Part shown: in pieces, positions 48,413 through 56,678 of the stretch
How the letters are laid out: each line of letters opens with the position of its first letter
Numbering within the stretch: the first letter of the stretch is position 1
NCBI RefSeq assembly: GCF_016907535.1
Contig: NZ_JAFBCF010000001.1
Coordinates: 1,426,001-1,490,000, forward strand
Length of the DNA: 64,000 nucleotides
DNA from: Microlunatus panaciterrae
GTDB lineage: Bacteria; Actinomycetota; Actinomycetes; Propionibacteriales; Propionibacteriaceae
Direction: 5' to 3'
Program-made: the position numbers and the translations under genes
Notes under the pieces: model-generated
Told to the model about the DNA's origin: nothing
The model's database searches: none
The model's input: the letters and a program-made list of their open reading frames with translations, nothing else

Positions 48413-49291
48413 ATGACCCAGCACCAGCACCGGCACGACGCCGGGCTCCCCGACCCCCACCAAACACGTCGGCAGGAGCAGGACCTGGCCGACCTCTTGA
48501 CCCTGGACACCGAGGTGTTCGGCTGCTATCTGGACGAGGTCACCGGATGGGTGGAGCAACAGCTACCGGCCGACCCGCGGACGGTCCTCGACCTCGGTGC
48601 CGGTACGGGCGCGGGCAGCGTCGCGCTCGCCCGGCGCTTCGAGCGCGCTGACGTCCTGGCTGTGGACAGATCCGCTCTGCTGCTCGACCACGTCCGAGCG
48701 GCAGCACACCGGCAGGGACTCGCCGCTCGGGTGCACCCGCTACAGGCCGACCTTGACGCGGCCTGGCCCAGCGTCGGCGCGGTCGATGTGGCCTGGGCCG
48801 CTTCGTCGCTGCACGAGGTCGCCGACCCGGATCGGACCTTGGCTGACCTCCACGCCGCACTCAGCCCAGGTGGGCTGCTGGTGGTCATCGAGATGGACGT
48901 CCTGCCGCGCTTCCTGCCCGTCGACCTCGGACTCGGGCGCCCCGGCCTCGAGTCACGCTGTCACCAGGCGCTGGCCCACAAGGGGTTGAATGCGCACCCG
49001 GACTGGCGGCCTCACCTGGAGCGGGCCGGCTTCGACGTCATCGGCCAGCGCCGCTTCACCGTCGAGGCGGATCCTGCCGCACCGAGCGTCGGCCGGTATG
49101 CCCAGAGCTACCTACGTCGCATCCGGGCCGCCCTGGACGGCGAGCTGGCGGACGACGACGTTGCCACCCTCGATCTGCTCCTGGCTGACCAGGGCCCCGA
49201 CGCCGTGCCGAACCGCCGCGACCTGACGGTCCGCAGCAGCCGGACCGCCTGGGCTGCTCGACGACCGCGCGCCGGAGGATCCGCTGCCTGA
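48413..49291 (+). CDS. Class I SAM-dependent methyltransferase
   Basis: 292 residues. SAM-binding motif I TVLDLGAGTGAGSVALARRF, acidic end of strand 2 LAVDRS, then DVAWAASSLHEVADPDRTLADLHAALSPGGLLVVIEMD. The N-terminus is His-rich (MTQHQHRHDAG). The substrate is unknown. Probably controlled by the divergent XRE-cupin regulator. Convergent with a PhyH gene seven bases away. Confidence 0.87.
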   Translation: MTQHQHRHDAGLPDPHQTRRQEQDLADLLTLDTEVFGCYLDEVTGWVEQQLPADPRTVLDLGAGTGAGSVALARRFERADVLAVDRSALLLDHVRAAAHRQGLAARVHPLQADLDAAWPSVGAVDVAWAASSLHEVADPDRTLADLHAALSPGGLLVVIEMDVLPRFLPVDLGLGRPGLESRCHQALAHKGLNAHPDWRPHLERAGFDVIGQRRFTVEADPAAPSVGRYAQSYLRRIRAALDGELADDDVATLDLLLADQGPDAVPNRRDLTVRSSRTAWAARRPRAGGSAA

Positions 49292-49297
49292 CCGACC

Positions 49298-50113
49298 TCA
49301 GTGCGGCCCGACCGGGTTCCAGCCGTCACCGCAGGCGCCGCCGTCGGTGGCCTCGGTGACCATCACCTCGTCACCGGCCGGGGTCAGCAGTGGGTTGTAG
49401 AACTGGGCGATCTCGACGCTGGACTGTGGGACATAGTGGAAGATCAACGAACGACGGAAGCGGTCCGCCGTCCGGTTGGCTCGGGAGCCGTGCACCGTAC
49501 TGCCATGGAAGAAGAGCACATCGCCGGCCTTCATCTCGGTCTGCACCCGCTCCATGTGGTCGGGCACCTTGACCTCCTGGTTGGCGAACGACTCGGCCAC
49601 ATCGGCCTCCCCCGGGCAGGCCAGCTCGTAGCGGTGCGATCCCGGCACCACGATCAGCCCGCCGTTGTCGCCGTCGCAGTCGTCGATCGCGACCCACGCC
49701 GCGATGCAGGTCTCGGGATGCGCCTGCAGGAACAGGTTGTCCTGGTGCAGCGCCTGACCACGGGCGGACGGAGGCTTGAAATAGAACATCGACTGCGCCG
49801 CGAGCGGCGGGCCGATCATGTCGGCCACCCGGCTGATGATCCGGGCGTCCAGCATCCACCGACGCGCGAGCTGCCCGACCCGGAGGTCGGCATGCCGATG
49901 CGGATGGACGAGGCGCGGATAGCGAGCCAGCACGTCGTCGTCCGGGACATGATCATCATGCCCGATCGACCGATCCCGCTCGACCTGGTCGGTGAACGCC
50001 TCCCGGATCTCGGCGACCTCGTCTGGGTTGAGCAGGGAACGCACCTGGACCACGCCGTTGGCCGCGTACTCGGCCGCCAGGCTGGTCTCACTCTCGACAA
50101 CGATATTCGTCAT
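49298..50113 (-). CDS. Phytanoyl-CoA dioxygenase (PhyH) family protein
   Basis: 271 residues. Metal ligands H123 and D125 (LHQDNLFLQAHPE) and H208 (STVHGSRANRT), with R219 probably for 2-oxoglutarate. The pattern HGSxxHGSxxNxT is typical of ectoine-hydroxylase/PhyH relatives. ATG 50113 has TAACCT (50121-50126, minus strand) seven bases upstream; the longer frame beyond is antisense to the Gfo/Idh gene. Divergent from a Gfo/Idh-PhyH operon, so all three may serve one pathway. Confidence 0.86.
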   Translation of the reverse strand: MTNIVVESETSLAAEYAANGVVQVRSLLNPDEVAEIREAFTDQVERDRSIGHDDHVPDDDVLARYPRLVHPHRHADLRVGQLARRWMLDARIISRVADMIGPPLAAQSMFYFKPPSARGQALHQDNLFLQAHPETCIAAWVAIDDCDGDNGGLIVVPGSHRYELACPGEADVAESFANQEVKVPDHMERVQTEMKAGDVLFFHGSTVHGSRANRTADRFRRSLIFHYVPQSSVEIAQFYNPLLTPAGDEVMVTEATDGGACGDGWNPVGPH

Positions 50114-50302
50114 AGCGCTGAGGTTACGTAATCCCTCGGCAAACATCCATGGGACATCCAGCCGCAGATATTCGAGATCCTGCTGGAAGATCATGTTCTT
50201 GCTCTCCGGCCAGGACGACCCGAGCGCAGCAGCAGCGGTCGGATCGGCCAGAATGGGGCCTGGATGCCGCCCGGCACCGATCGCGAACAAGGAAGGTTCT
50301 CG

Positions 50303-51379
50303 ATGTCCTCCTCCACGGACAGACCGGTGCGGATCGCCGCCGTCGGTCTCGATCATGCGCACATCTTCGGCCAGATCGACGGCCTGGTGCGGAACGGCGC
50401 CGAGCTCGTCGGCACCGCCACCGACGACCCGGAGGCCTCGGTTGCCCTCGAAGTACGGCGCCGCTGGCCGGACGCGCCGACCTTCGACGACGACCCGAGC
50501 CGACTGCTCGAAGACCCCTCGGTCGACCTGGTGGTCACGGCCGCTGTCCCGGCGCGCCGAGGAAGGATCGCTCTGCAGGCCCTGCACGCAGGCAAGAATG
50601 TGGTCGCCGACAAGCCCGGGTGCACCACCCTGGCGGAGCTGGACGAGCTCCGGGCAGCGGTCGAAGAGTCCGGCCGGTTCTGGTCGGTCACCTTCTCGGA
50701 GCGGTTCGAGGTCCCGTGCGTGACCCGTGCCGGCGAGCTGGTCCGCGAAGGCAGAATCGGGCGGGTGGTGCAGACCCTGGGCCTCGGGCCGCACCGGGTG
50801 GGCTCGCACCTGGCGGGCGGTCGGGCGCGGCCGGACTGGTTCTACCAGGCCGACCAGTACGGCGGCATCCTGGCCGACATCGCCTCGCACCAGATCGACC
50901 AGTTCCTCTGGTTCACCGGCTCCACCAGCGGCGAGGTGGTGGCCAGTACGGTCGCCAACTACGCCAACGCGGAGACACCTGGGCTGCAGGACTTCGGCGA
51001 AGTGATGTTGCGCAGCGAGACAGCCCAGGGCTACATCCGCTGCGACTGGTACACCCCGGACGGGCTGCCCACCTGGGGCGACGGTCGCCTGATGGTGCTC
51101 GGCACTGAGGGCTATCTCGAACTGCGCAAGTACGTCGACATCGCGGGCCGCGACGGCGGCAACCACCTGTTCTGTGTGGACCGGGACGGCACCAACTACG
51201 TCGACTGCTCGGAGGTCGAGCTGACGTACTACGCCGACCTGATCAACGACGTCCGCAACCAGACCACGACCGCCTGCCCGCAGGAGCACACCTTCGAAGC
51301 GATGCGACTGGCCCTGGTGGCGCAACGCGACGCCACCGTACGAGGGCACGCCACCTCGAGCACGGACGCGGGCAGGTGA
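50303..51379 (+). CDS. Gfo/Idh/MocA family oxidoreductase
   Basis: 358 residues. N-terminal Rossmann (VRIAAVGLDHAHIFGQIDGL) with an unusual DHAH after the glycine region, the conserved VVADKPGCTT (usual EKP becomes DKP), and the C-terminal domain WFYQADQYGGILADIASHQIDQFLWFTG with a catalytic-type His. NAD(P)-dependent oxidation or reduction of a sugar or cyclitol; substrate unknown. GGAAGG lies before ATG 50303. Overlaps the next PhyH gene by four bases. Confidence 0.88.
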   Translation: MSSSTDRPVRIAAVGLDHAHIFGQIDGLVRNGAELVGTATDDPEASVALEVRRRWPDAPTFDDDPSRLLEDPSVDLVVTAAVPARRGRIALQALHAGKNVVADKPGCTTLAELDELRAAVEESGRFWSVTFSERFEVPCVTRAGELVREGRIGRVVQTLGLGPHRVGSHLAGGRARPDWFYQADQYGGILADIASHQIDQFLWFTGSTSGEVVASTVANYANAETPGLQDFGEVMLRSETAQGYIRCDWYTPDGLPTWGDGRLMVLGTEGYLELRKYVDIAGRDGGNHLFCVDRDGTNYVDCSEVELTYYADLINDVRNQTTTACPQEHTFEAMRLALVAQRDATVRGHATSSTDAGR

Positions 51380-52161
51380 GCCAGATGGACTCGACCGACA
51401 GCGGACCGTCCGTCCAGATCACCCCGGACATGATCGACCAGTACCGCACCGAGGGCTACTTCGTGCTGGAGAATGTGATCAGTCCCGAGGACCTCGAGCT
51501 GCTGCGTAGCGGTGCCGAGTACTCCATGCAACGCCTGGACGCCGAGATGGATGCTGCCGGAGTCGAGCGGCTGGGCATCAACGCCCGCGGCAAGCGCTAC
51601 TTCAGCCACCTCATCTACCAGCATCGACCGGAGTTGAGAAGGTTCATCTTCGGACCGACCATGGCCGCGATCTGCCGGTCGGTGCTGGGCCAGGATGCCT
51701 ACCTCTTCTGGGAGCAGTACGTGATCAAGGCGGCCGACCCCGACACGGCCTTTGCCTGGCACCAGGACTCGGGCTATGTGCATGAGGACCATGATCCCTA
51801 CCTGACCTGCTGGATCGCGCTGGACGATGTGACCGAGGAGAACGGGTCGGTCTATCTGCTGCCCTACAGCCGCTCCGGGATCCGTTCCTACGTCAAGCAC
51901 ATCAGGTCCGCGACCGGCGACGAGGTGTGTTACTTCGGCTCGGACCGCGGGATGCCGGTGATCGTTCCTGCGGGGTCGATCGTCTGCTTCTCCAGCACCG
52001 TGATCCATCGCAGCGGCCCCAACCTGACCGACCGACTGCGCCGGGTCTACCTGTTGCAGTACTCGGCCGAGGTGATCATGGACAAGGCCGGCAAGGAGCC
52101 TTGGGGGTCGTTCGAGCGCTTCCTGGACGGCGGTCGGGTGAGCGTCTCCGGCCAGGACTGA
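51376..52161 (+). CDS. Phytanoyl-CoA dioxygenase (PhyH) family protein
   Basis: 261 residues from GTG; ATG 51385 with AGGTGA upstream is an alternative. Metal ligands H129 and D131 (AWHQDSGYV) and H211 (VIHRSGPNLT), R220 following. The acidic motif VTEENGSVYLLPYS is family-typical. GTGA overlap with the Gfo/Idh stop shows coupling, so the dehydrogenase and oxygenase act on the same or successive compounds (inference). Confidence 0.88.
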   Translation: MSQMDSTDSGPSVQITPDMIDQYRTEGYFVLENVISPEDLELLRSGAEYSMQRLDAEMDAAGVERLGINARGKRYFSHLIYQHRPELRRFIFGPTMAAICRSVLGQDAYLFWEQYVIKAADPDTAFAWHQDSGYVHEDHDPYLTCWIALDDVTEENGSVYLLPYSRSGIRSYVKHIRSATGDEVCYFGSDRGMPVIVPAGSIVCFSSTVIHRSGPNLTDRLRRVYLLQYSAEVIMDKAGKEPWGSFERFLDGGRVSVSGQD

Positions 52162-52191
52162 GGACGAGGAGCTGGGGATCAGGGCTGGAGG

Positions 52192-52857
52192 TCAGGCTTG
52201 GCGCCTGTCCTCTTCGTAGTTGGGCATCGCCATCGCTGTCGCCATCGTCTTGAGATCAACCACCGTCGAAGGGTCTGCGTCGACGGACCGGTCCGCCTCG
52301 ACCGCCCGGCCGGTTCGATGCTCGGAGAGGACGCGACGAGGCATGGCGTGCACCTCCGCGTCGTCGTCCTGGAGCGCGGCCAGCTCGGCCTCGCGGGACC
52401 GCAGGCTCTGCTCCAGCGAAGCGATGGCGGTTTCCCGTTCGCGAATCTCACCGGTCAGGAAGGCCTTGTCCCCGTTCAGGCTGGAGATGGTCGTCTGCAG
52501 CTCGGCGATGGTGATCCGCAACCGCTCGACCTCGTTGCAGGCCGCGGTGGCCCGCTGGGCCAGGGTCTGCACCACCGCGCCATTGTGCCGACGCTCGGCG
52601 CTGAGCGCGGCGCCGTGATCCTTGGTCACCCTCAGCAGCTTCTCCGCCTGGTCGCGACGCGACTGGGCCAGCTCGCGCCAGGCGTAGCCGCAGGCGACTA
52701 TGCCGGCGATGACCGCCAGCACGACGCCGGACCGGACGACCCAGACGGGCCCGACTGCTGCAGCGGCGGAGAGCACCGCACCAGCGACCAGGACTGCTTG
52801 AGAGATCCGTCTCATCTGAGAGGGGGATGCCTTTCGGCTGGGAGCGGGGGAAGTCAC
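52192..52857 (-). CDS. Membrane-anchored coiled-coil protein of unknown function
   Basis: 221 residues from GTG (ATG 52815 gives 207). Two adjacent membrane helices near the N-terminus (AVLVAGAVLSAAAAVGPVWV and GVVLAVIAGIVACGYAW) then a long cytoplasmic coiled coil (residues about 90-180, rich in E/R/L heptads such as ERLRITIAELQTTISSL) and a disordered acidic tail. TAGGGT (52865-52870, minus strand) ends seven bases before the GTG, favouring it. It follows the folate cluster; no functional link is visible. Confidence 0.72.
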   Translation of the reverse strand: MTSPAPSRKASPSQMRRISQAVLVAGAVLSAAAAVGPVWVVRSGVVLAVIAGIVACGYAWRELAQSRRDQAEKLLRVTKDHGAALSAERRHNGAVVQTLAQRATAACNEVERLRITIAELQTTISSLNGDKAFLTGEIRERETAIASLEQSLRSREAELAALQDDDAEVHAMPRRVLSEHRTGRAVEADRSVDADPSTVVDLKTMATAMAMPNYEEDRRQA

Positions 52858-52921
52858 GAGGGAAACCCTAGCCCCGGCCGCGATGGATTCGCGGCACCGG
52901 CACACCGGGTCGTGCCCGCGG

Positions 52922-53458
52922 TCACCGGTGGGGGGAATCCGACTCCTCGTCGTCCTCCGACTTCGGCACCTTGCAGGCGCGTTCCAGCAGCAGCCCGGCC
53001 ACCGTCATGGCAATGCCCGAGACGACGGAGACGGCGGAGCGGATGACGCGCTCCCGGGGGATGTCGGCCTCCCAGCGGCCGACGAACATCAGTCCGAAGG
53101 CGAGGTAGCCGCCGGCGACCAGGGCCCCGGCCAGGGCTGCGGTCTTGCCGAGCACCAGCATCGAGACCGCCCGGTGCGGCTCGACGAAGCTGCGCCGCAC
53201 CTGGATCCGCTGGTGGGTGCCGTAGGCCAGGATGCCGACGAGTCCGGCCGCGAGCAGCAGCGCGATCGGCGCGGACCACGGGACCTGAGGTGACAGAGCC
53301 CCCAGCGCGTTGGCGGCCAGCACGACGAACCAGCCGATCAGCAGGCCGAAGAGGAACGCCACCGCGACCGCACGGGACGACGTCAGCGCGATGGAGCCGG
53401 TCTCGGGTCGCTGCGGCTCCTCGGGGGGAATCTGGTCACGCTGAGTCTCGTCACGCAC
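52922..53458 (-). CDS. DUF3180 membrane protein
   Basis: 178 residues from GTG with four membrane helices (AVAVAFLFGLLIGWFVVL; IALLLAAGLVGILAYG; VLGKTAALAGALVAGGYLAFGL; AVSVVSGIAMTVAGLLLE). The arrangement and the GKTAALAGAxxAGxY motif match DUF3180, which follows folK in many actinobacteria (Rv3605c). Function unknown; its conserved place suggests a link to folate or just to the neighbouring operon. Confidence 0.87.
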   Translation of the reverse strand: MRDETQRDQIPPEEPQRPETGSIALTSSRAVAVAFLFGLLIGWFVVLAANALGALSPQVPWSAPIALLLAAGLVGILAYGTHQRIQVRRSFVEPHRAVSMLVLGKTAALAGALVAGGYLAFGLMFVGRWEADIPRERVIRSAVSVVSGIAMTVAGLLLERACKVPKSEDDEESDSPHR

Positions 53459-53477
53459 TGTGGCTGCCTCGCCGGCG

Positions 53478-54038
53478 TCAGTCGCTCTCGACCGCGAGGT
53501 CGTCGCGTCTGGTGACGCTGTCTGCTCCGGCCGCCGCGAGCAGGTCGGAGACCGAACCCCGACCCGGAAGCTCCCCGGTGGCGTCGATCTCGGCCCAGGG
53601 CGCCAGCACGAAGGCCCGCTGGTGCGCCAAGGGGTGCGGCAGCTTCATGTCGTCCTGGTCGGTGATGGTGCTGCCGACCATGATCAGGTCGACATCCAGC
53701 GTCCGAGGACCCCAGCGCTCGGTCCTGACCCGGCCGAACGCGTCCTCGACGGCAAGCGCACGCTCGAGCAGCGTCCGGGGCTCGAGCGTCGTCTCAGCGA
53801 CGATGACGAGGTTGAGGAACTTGGGCGCGTCCTCGGGGCCGCCGACCGAGTCGGACTCGTACACGGAGGACACGTCGACGACGATGACGTCGGGAGTGTC
53901 CCTGATCGCGTCGACCGCGCCCTGGAGGTTGGCCAATCGGTCCCCCAGGTTGGACCCCACCGAGTAGACGACCTTCTTCAGCGGCTTCATGCCGCTCAAC
54001 GTGTCGGCATCGATGGCATACGGGTTGGGACTACTCAT
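53478..54038 (-). CDS. folK: 2-amino-4-hydroxy-6-hydroxymethyldihydropteridine pyrophosphokinase
   Basis: 186 residues. Transfers pyrophosphate from ATP to 6-hydroxymethyl-dihydropterin. Signatures: YSVGSNLGDRLANL, FLNLVIVAETTLEP, RWGPRTLDVDLIMVG and LPHPLAHQRAFVLAPW. The first 20 residues are extra. The folK ribosome site AAGGAG is embedded in the last codons of folB, which it overlaps by eight bases. Confidence 0.95.
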   Translation of the reverse strand: MSSPNPYAIDADTLSGMKPLKKVVYSVGSNLGDRLANLQGAVDAIRDTPDVIVVDVSSVYESDSVGGPEDAPKFLNLVIVAETTLEPRTLLERALAVEDAFGRVRTERWGPRTLDVDLIMVGSTITDQDDMKLPHPLAHQRAFVLAPWAEIDATGELPGRGSVSDLLAAAGADSVTRRDDLAVESD

Positions 54039-54438
54039 ATGTCCTACTCCTTGTCAGCGTGACGGCCACATCGGCCACATCTACCGGCATTGGCGCGTCA
54101 GGTTTGTGCACAGTGACCTCGACCGCGTCAACACGCTGATTGCTCAGACAGGTGCGAGCAATTCTGGCCGCCAGGGACTCGATCAGATCCAGCGGTTCCC
54201 CCTCGATGTCCTTTACGACGGCTGCCGCCAGGGAACCGTAGTCCAAGGTATCGGTCAGATCGTCACTGCGCGCAGCGGGTTCCAGATCCAGCGCGCAGAC
54301 GACGTCCACCACGAACCGCTGGCCCTGTTCCCGCTCGAAGGCGAAGACACCATGGTGCCCGAATCCCGAAATCCCCTTCAACGCCACCCGGTCCGGCGCA
54401 TCCGCTGGCGGGATGTGGCGTACTGGAAGTTCTGGCAT
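54031..54438 (-). CDS. folB: Dihydroneopterin aldolase
   Basis: 135 residues. Cleaves dihydroneopterin to 6-hydroxymethyl-dihydropterin. Signatures: VALKGISGFGHHGVFAFERE (substrate-binding Glu), FVVDVVCALDL, DTLDYGSLAAAVV and the lysine in VTVHKPDAP. GAGGAGGTGA lies directly before ATG. The 3' codons (ACA AGG AGT AGG ACA TAT) look odd because they carry the folK ribosome site. Confidence 0.94.
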   Translation of the reverse strand: MPELPVRHIPPADAPDRVALKGISGFGHHGVFAFEREQGQRFVVDVVCALDLEPAARSDDLTDTLDYGSLAAAVVKDIEGEPLDLIESLAARIARTCLSNQRVDAVEVTVHKPDAPMPVDVADVAVTLTRSRTYE

Positions 54439-54546
54439 GTCACCTCCTCGTCACAGCGACCCTATCTGACCCCGCAAACGCCACCGGTCCGAGCAGCGGG
54501 ACGTGTCGGCGGCGGCGAGGTGAACTTCTGACGAGCCCGCGCGGAT

Positions 54547-55398
54547 CTATCGAGTGGTGCGGAGCCGCTGCGCGACAGCCACCGCGTCACGGTTCGGGCG
54601 AACTGTGTGCACTCGCACGCCCCACACGCCTCGCGCCGCCACCAACGCGGTCAGGGCCATCGAGGCGTCGTCTCGCTGCGTTGCCGGTCGCGGCCGGCCG
54701 GCCTCATCGGCCAGCAGCGTACCCAGGAACGTCTTGCGGGACACCCCGATCAGCAGCGGGTAGCCGAGCGCCTCGATCTCGTCCAGCCGCTGCAGCAGCT
54801 GCCAGTTGTGCTCGCCGGTCTTGGCGAAGCCGAAACCCGGGTCGAGGATCAGCCGTTCGGCCCCGATGCCGGCCTTGAGCGCCGCCCCGACCTGCTCGGA
54901 CAGCTCGTCCACCACCTCGGCCACGACGTCGTCGTAGACGGCCCGCGACTGCATGTCCTCGCCGTGTCCGCGCCAGTGCATGCAGACATAGGCGACACCG
55001 CGGTCGGCGACCGTGGTCAGCATCTGCGGATCGGCGCGTCCGCCGGAGACGTCATTGACCAGCACTGCGCCGGCGTCGATCGCCGCCGCGGCGACCTCCG
55101 ATCGCATCGTGTCGACGCTGACCACGGCGCCGGCTGCAGCCAGCGCAGTGATGACCGGAATCACCCGGCGGAGCTCCTCGGCACTGTCCGGTCGCTTGGC
55201 TCCCGGGCGGGTCGACTCGCCACCGACGTCGATCAGGTCGGCACCCTCCGCGAGCAACGCCAAGCCATGGGCGATGGCGGCGTCCGGCTCGAACCACTCG
55301 CCACCGTCGGAGAACGAGTCGGGTGTGACATTGACGACACCCATCACCAGCGTCCGCCCCGGACGCGGGAGTGGGGAGGACTTCGCGAACTGGGTCAC
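54547..55398 (-). CDS. folP: Dihydropteroate synthase
   Basis: 283 residues from GTG. Joins the pterin pyrophosphate to p-aminobenzoate; the sulfonamide target. Signatures: VMGVVNVTPDSFSDGGEW, LIDVGGESTRPGA, LVNDVSGG, LILDPGFGFAKTGEHNW, LIGVSRKTFLG and VRVHTVRPNRDAV. TAGGGT (55405-55410 on the minus strand) ends six bases before GTG, the leaderless pattern, and would start the folP-folB-folK-DUF3180 unit. No folE is visible here. The 108-base folP-folB gap shows nothing clear. Confidence 0.96.
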   Translation of the reverse strand: MTQFAKSSPLPRPGRTLVMGVVNVTPDSFSDGGEWFEPDAAIAHGLALLAEGADLIDVGGESTRPGAKRPDSAEELRRVIPVITALAAAGAVVSVDTMRSEVAAAAIDAGAVLVNDVSGGRADPQMLTTVADRGVAYVCMHWRGHGEDMQSRAVYDDVVAEVVDELSEQVGAALKAGIGAERLILDPGFGFAKTGEHNWQLLQRLDEIEALGYPLLIGVSRKTFLGTLLADEAGRPRPATQRDDASMALTALVAARGVWGVRVHTVRPNRDAVAVAQRLRTTR

Positions 55399-55404
55399 GC
55401 CGTC

Positions 55405-55410
55405 ACCCTA
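55405..55410 (-). promoter_or_regulatory. Leaderless-type -10 box TAGGGT of the folate operon
   Basis: On the minus strand TAGGGT, then six bases, then the folP GTG. It is the same hexamer as before the HAD phosphatase gene (11977) and the coiled-coil gene (52865). Confidence 0.6.
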
Positions 55411-55441
55411 CTGGTGGCCGTCCCGCGTGCAGGGATTTCAC

Positions 55442-55472
55442 TCGTACGACAACCTGATATGTTGTATGACAA
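55442..55472 (+). promoter_or_regulatory. Two GntR-type operator sites upstream of the dehydratase gene
   Basis: TCGTACGACAA (55442-55452) and TTGTATGACAA (55462-55472) share the frame TNGTNNGACAA, the second being a TTGT...ACAA inverted pair. Their centres are 20 bases apart, two helix turns. A promoter can be read across them: TTTCAC (55436-55441) and TATGTT about 16 bases later. The FadR-type GntR protein encoded just downstream is the obvious binder. Confidence 0.65.
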
Positions 55473-55505
55473 CTTTTCCAGCCGGCCCCCATCATCAGGA
55501 ACACC

Positions 55506-56678
55506 ATGACCCCCGATACCAGTCCGCGCGCCGTCCCGCCGCCGGCCGCCATCGCCCACATCGCCCTCTCCTCCGTGCTGCTGCCACTGGACACTCCGGT
55601 CAGCGACGCCAAGGTGCTGACCGGCCGGCAACGCCCGATGACCGAGGTGGCCTTCCTGTTCGCCGAGATCACCACCGAGGACGGGCACACAGGTCTCGGT
55701 TTCAGCTACTCGAAACGGGCCGGAGGGCCGGGCCAGTTCGCCCACGCCAGAGAGGTCGCCGGCGATCTTCTCGGAGAGGATGCCAACGACATCGGCCGGC
55801 TCTGGCAGAAGCTGGTCTGGGCCGGGGCCTCGGTCGGCCGTGCCGGCCTGGCCACCCAGGCGCTGGCGGCGTTCGATATCGCCCTGTGGGATCTCAAGGC
55901 CAAACGGGCCGGGCTGCCGCTGGCGAAGCTGCTCGGCGCTCACCGGGACTCGGTGCGCTGTTACAACACCTCCGGCGGGTTCCTGCACACCCCGCTGGCG
56001 CAGATCAAGGACAACGCCACCCGCACGCTCGAAGCCGGCATCGGCGGCATCAAGATCAAGGTGGGCCAACCGGACGCGGCGACGGACCTGGCCCGGGTGG
56101 CGGCGATCAGGTCCCATCTCGGGGATGACGTCGCCCTGATGGTCGACGCCAACCAGCAGTGGGACCGACCCCAGGCGCGGCGGTGCTGCCGGGCGCTTGA
56201 ACAGTTCGGACTGGTCTGGATCGAGGAGCCGCTGGACGCCGACGACGTCGAGGGCCATGCCAGGCTGACGGCGGAGTTCGACACCCCGATCGCGACCGGC
56301 GAGATGCTGACCAGCGTGGCCGAGCACTGGCGCTACATCGAGCGCTCGGCCACCGACTACCTGCAGCCCGATGCTCCTCGGGTCGGCGGAATCACCCAGT
56401 TCCTGCGGATCGCCGCCCTGGCCGACCACCAGGGGTTGATGCTGGCGCCGCACTTCGCCATGGAGATCCACCTGCACCTGGCCGCCGCCTACCCCCGCGA
56501 GCCATGGGTCGAGCACTTCGACTGGCTCGAACCGCTGTTCAACGAACGGATGGAGATCAGTGACGGCAGGATGGTCGTACCCGACCGCCCAGGGCTCGGC
56601 GTCACCCTGAGCGACCGGGTGGCCGGCTGGACCGTCGCTCGCCATCAGGTGGGCACCCCGCGACCGGAGCGGCCGTGA
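55506..56678 (+). CDS. Mandelate racemase/enolase superfamily dehydratase, L-talarate/galactarate type
   Basis: 390 residues. Barrel residues visible: KIK (K183, K185), metal ligands D214 (VDANQQWD), E240 (IEEPLDADD), E266 (TGEMLTS), and H316 (APHFAMEIH). The stretch LQPDAPRVGGITQFL and the C-terminal EPWVEHFDWLEPLFNERME ... RPGLGVTLSD closely follow L-talarate/galactarate dehydratase, from memory. It would dehydrate an aldarate to a keto-deoxy acid. Coupled to the GntR gene by a GTGA overlap. No aldolase for the product is visible. Confidence 0.88.
   Translation: MTPDTSPRAVPPPAAIAHIALSSVLLPLDTPVSDAKVLTGRQRPMTEVAFLFAEITTEDGHTGLGFSYSKRAGGPGQFAHAREVAGDLLGEDANDIGRLWQKLVWAGASVGRAGLATQALAAFDIALWDLKAKRAGLPLAKLLGAHRDSVRCYNTSGGFLHTPLAQIKDNATRTLEAGIGGIKIKVGQPDAATDLARVAAIRSHLGDDVALMVDANQQWDRPQARRCCRALEQFGLVWIEEPLDADDVEGHARLTAEFDTPIATGEMLTSVAEHWRYIERSATDYLQPDAPRVGGITQFLRIAALADHQGLMLAPHFAMEIHLHLAAAYPREPWVEHFDWLEPLFNERMEISDGRMVVPDRPGLGVTLSDRVAGWTVARHQVGTPRPERP

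Noticed and set aside
54031-54100. Foreign or mutated 3' end of folB (odd codons)
   Set aside because: The unusual codons carry the AAGGAG ribosome site and spacer for the overlapping folK start, which explains them.
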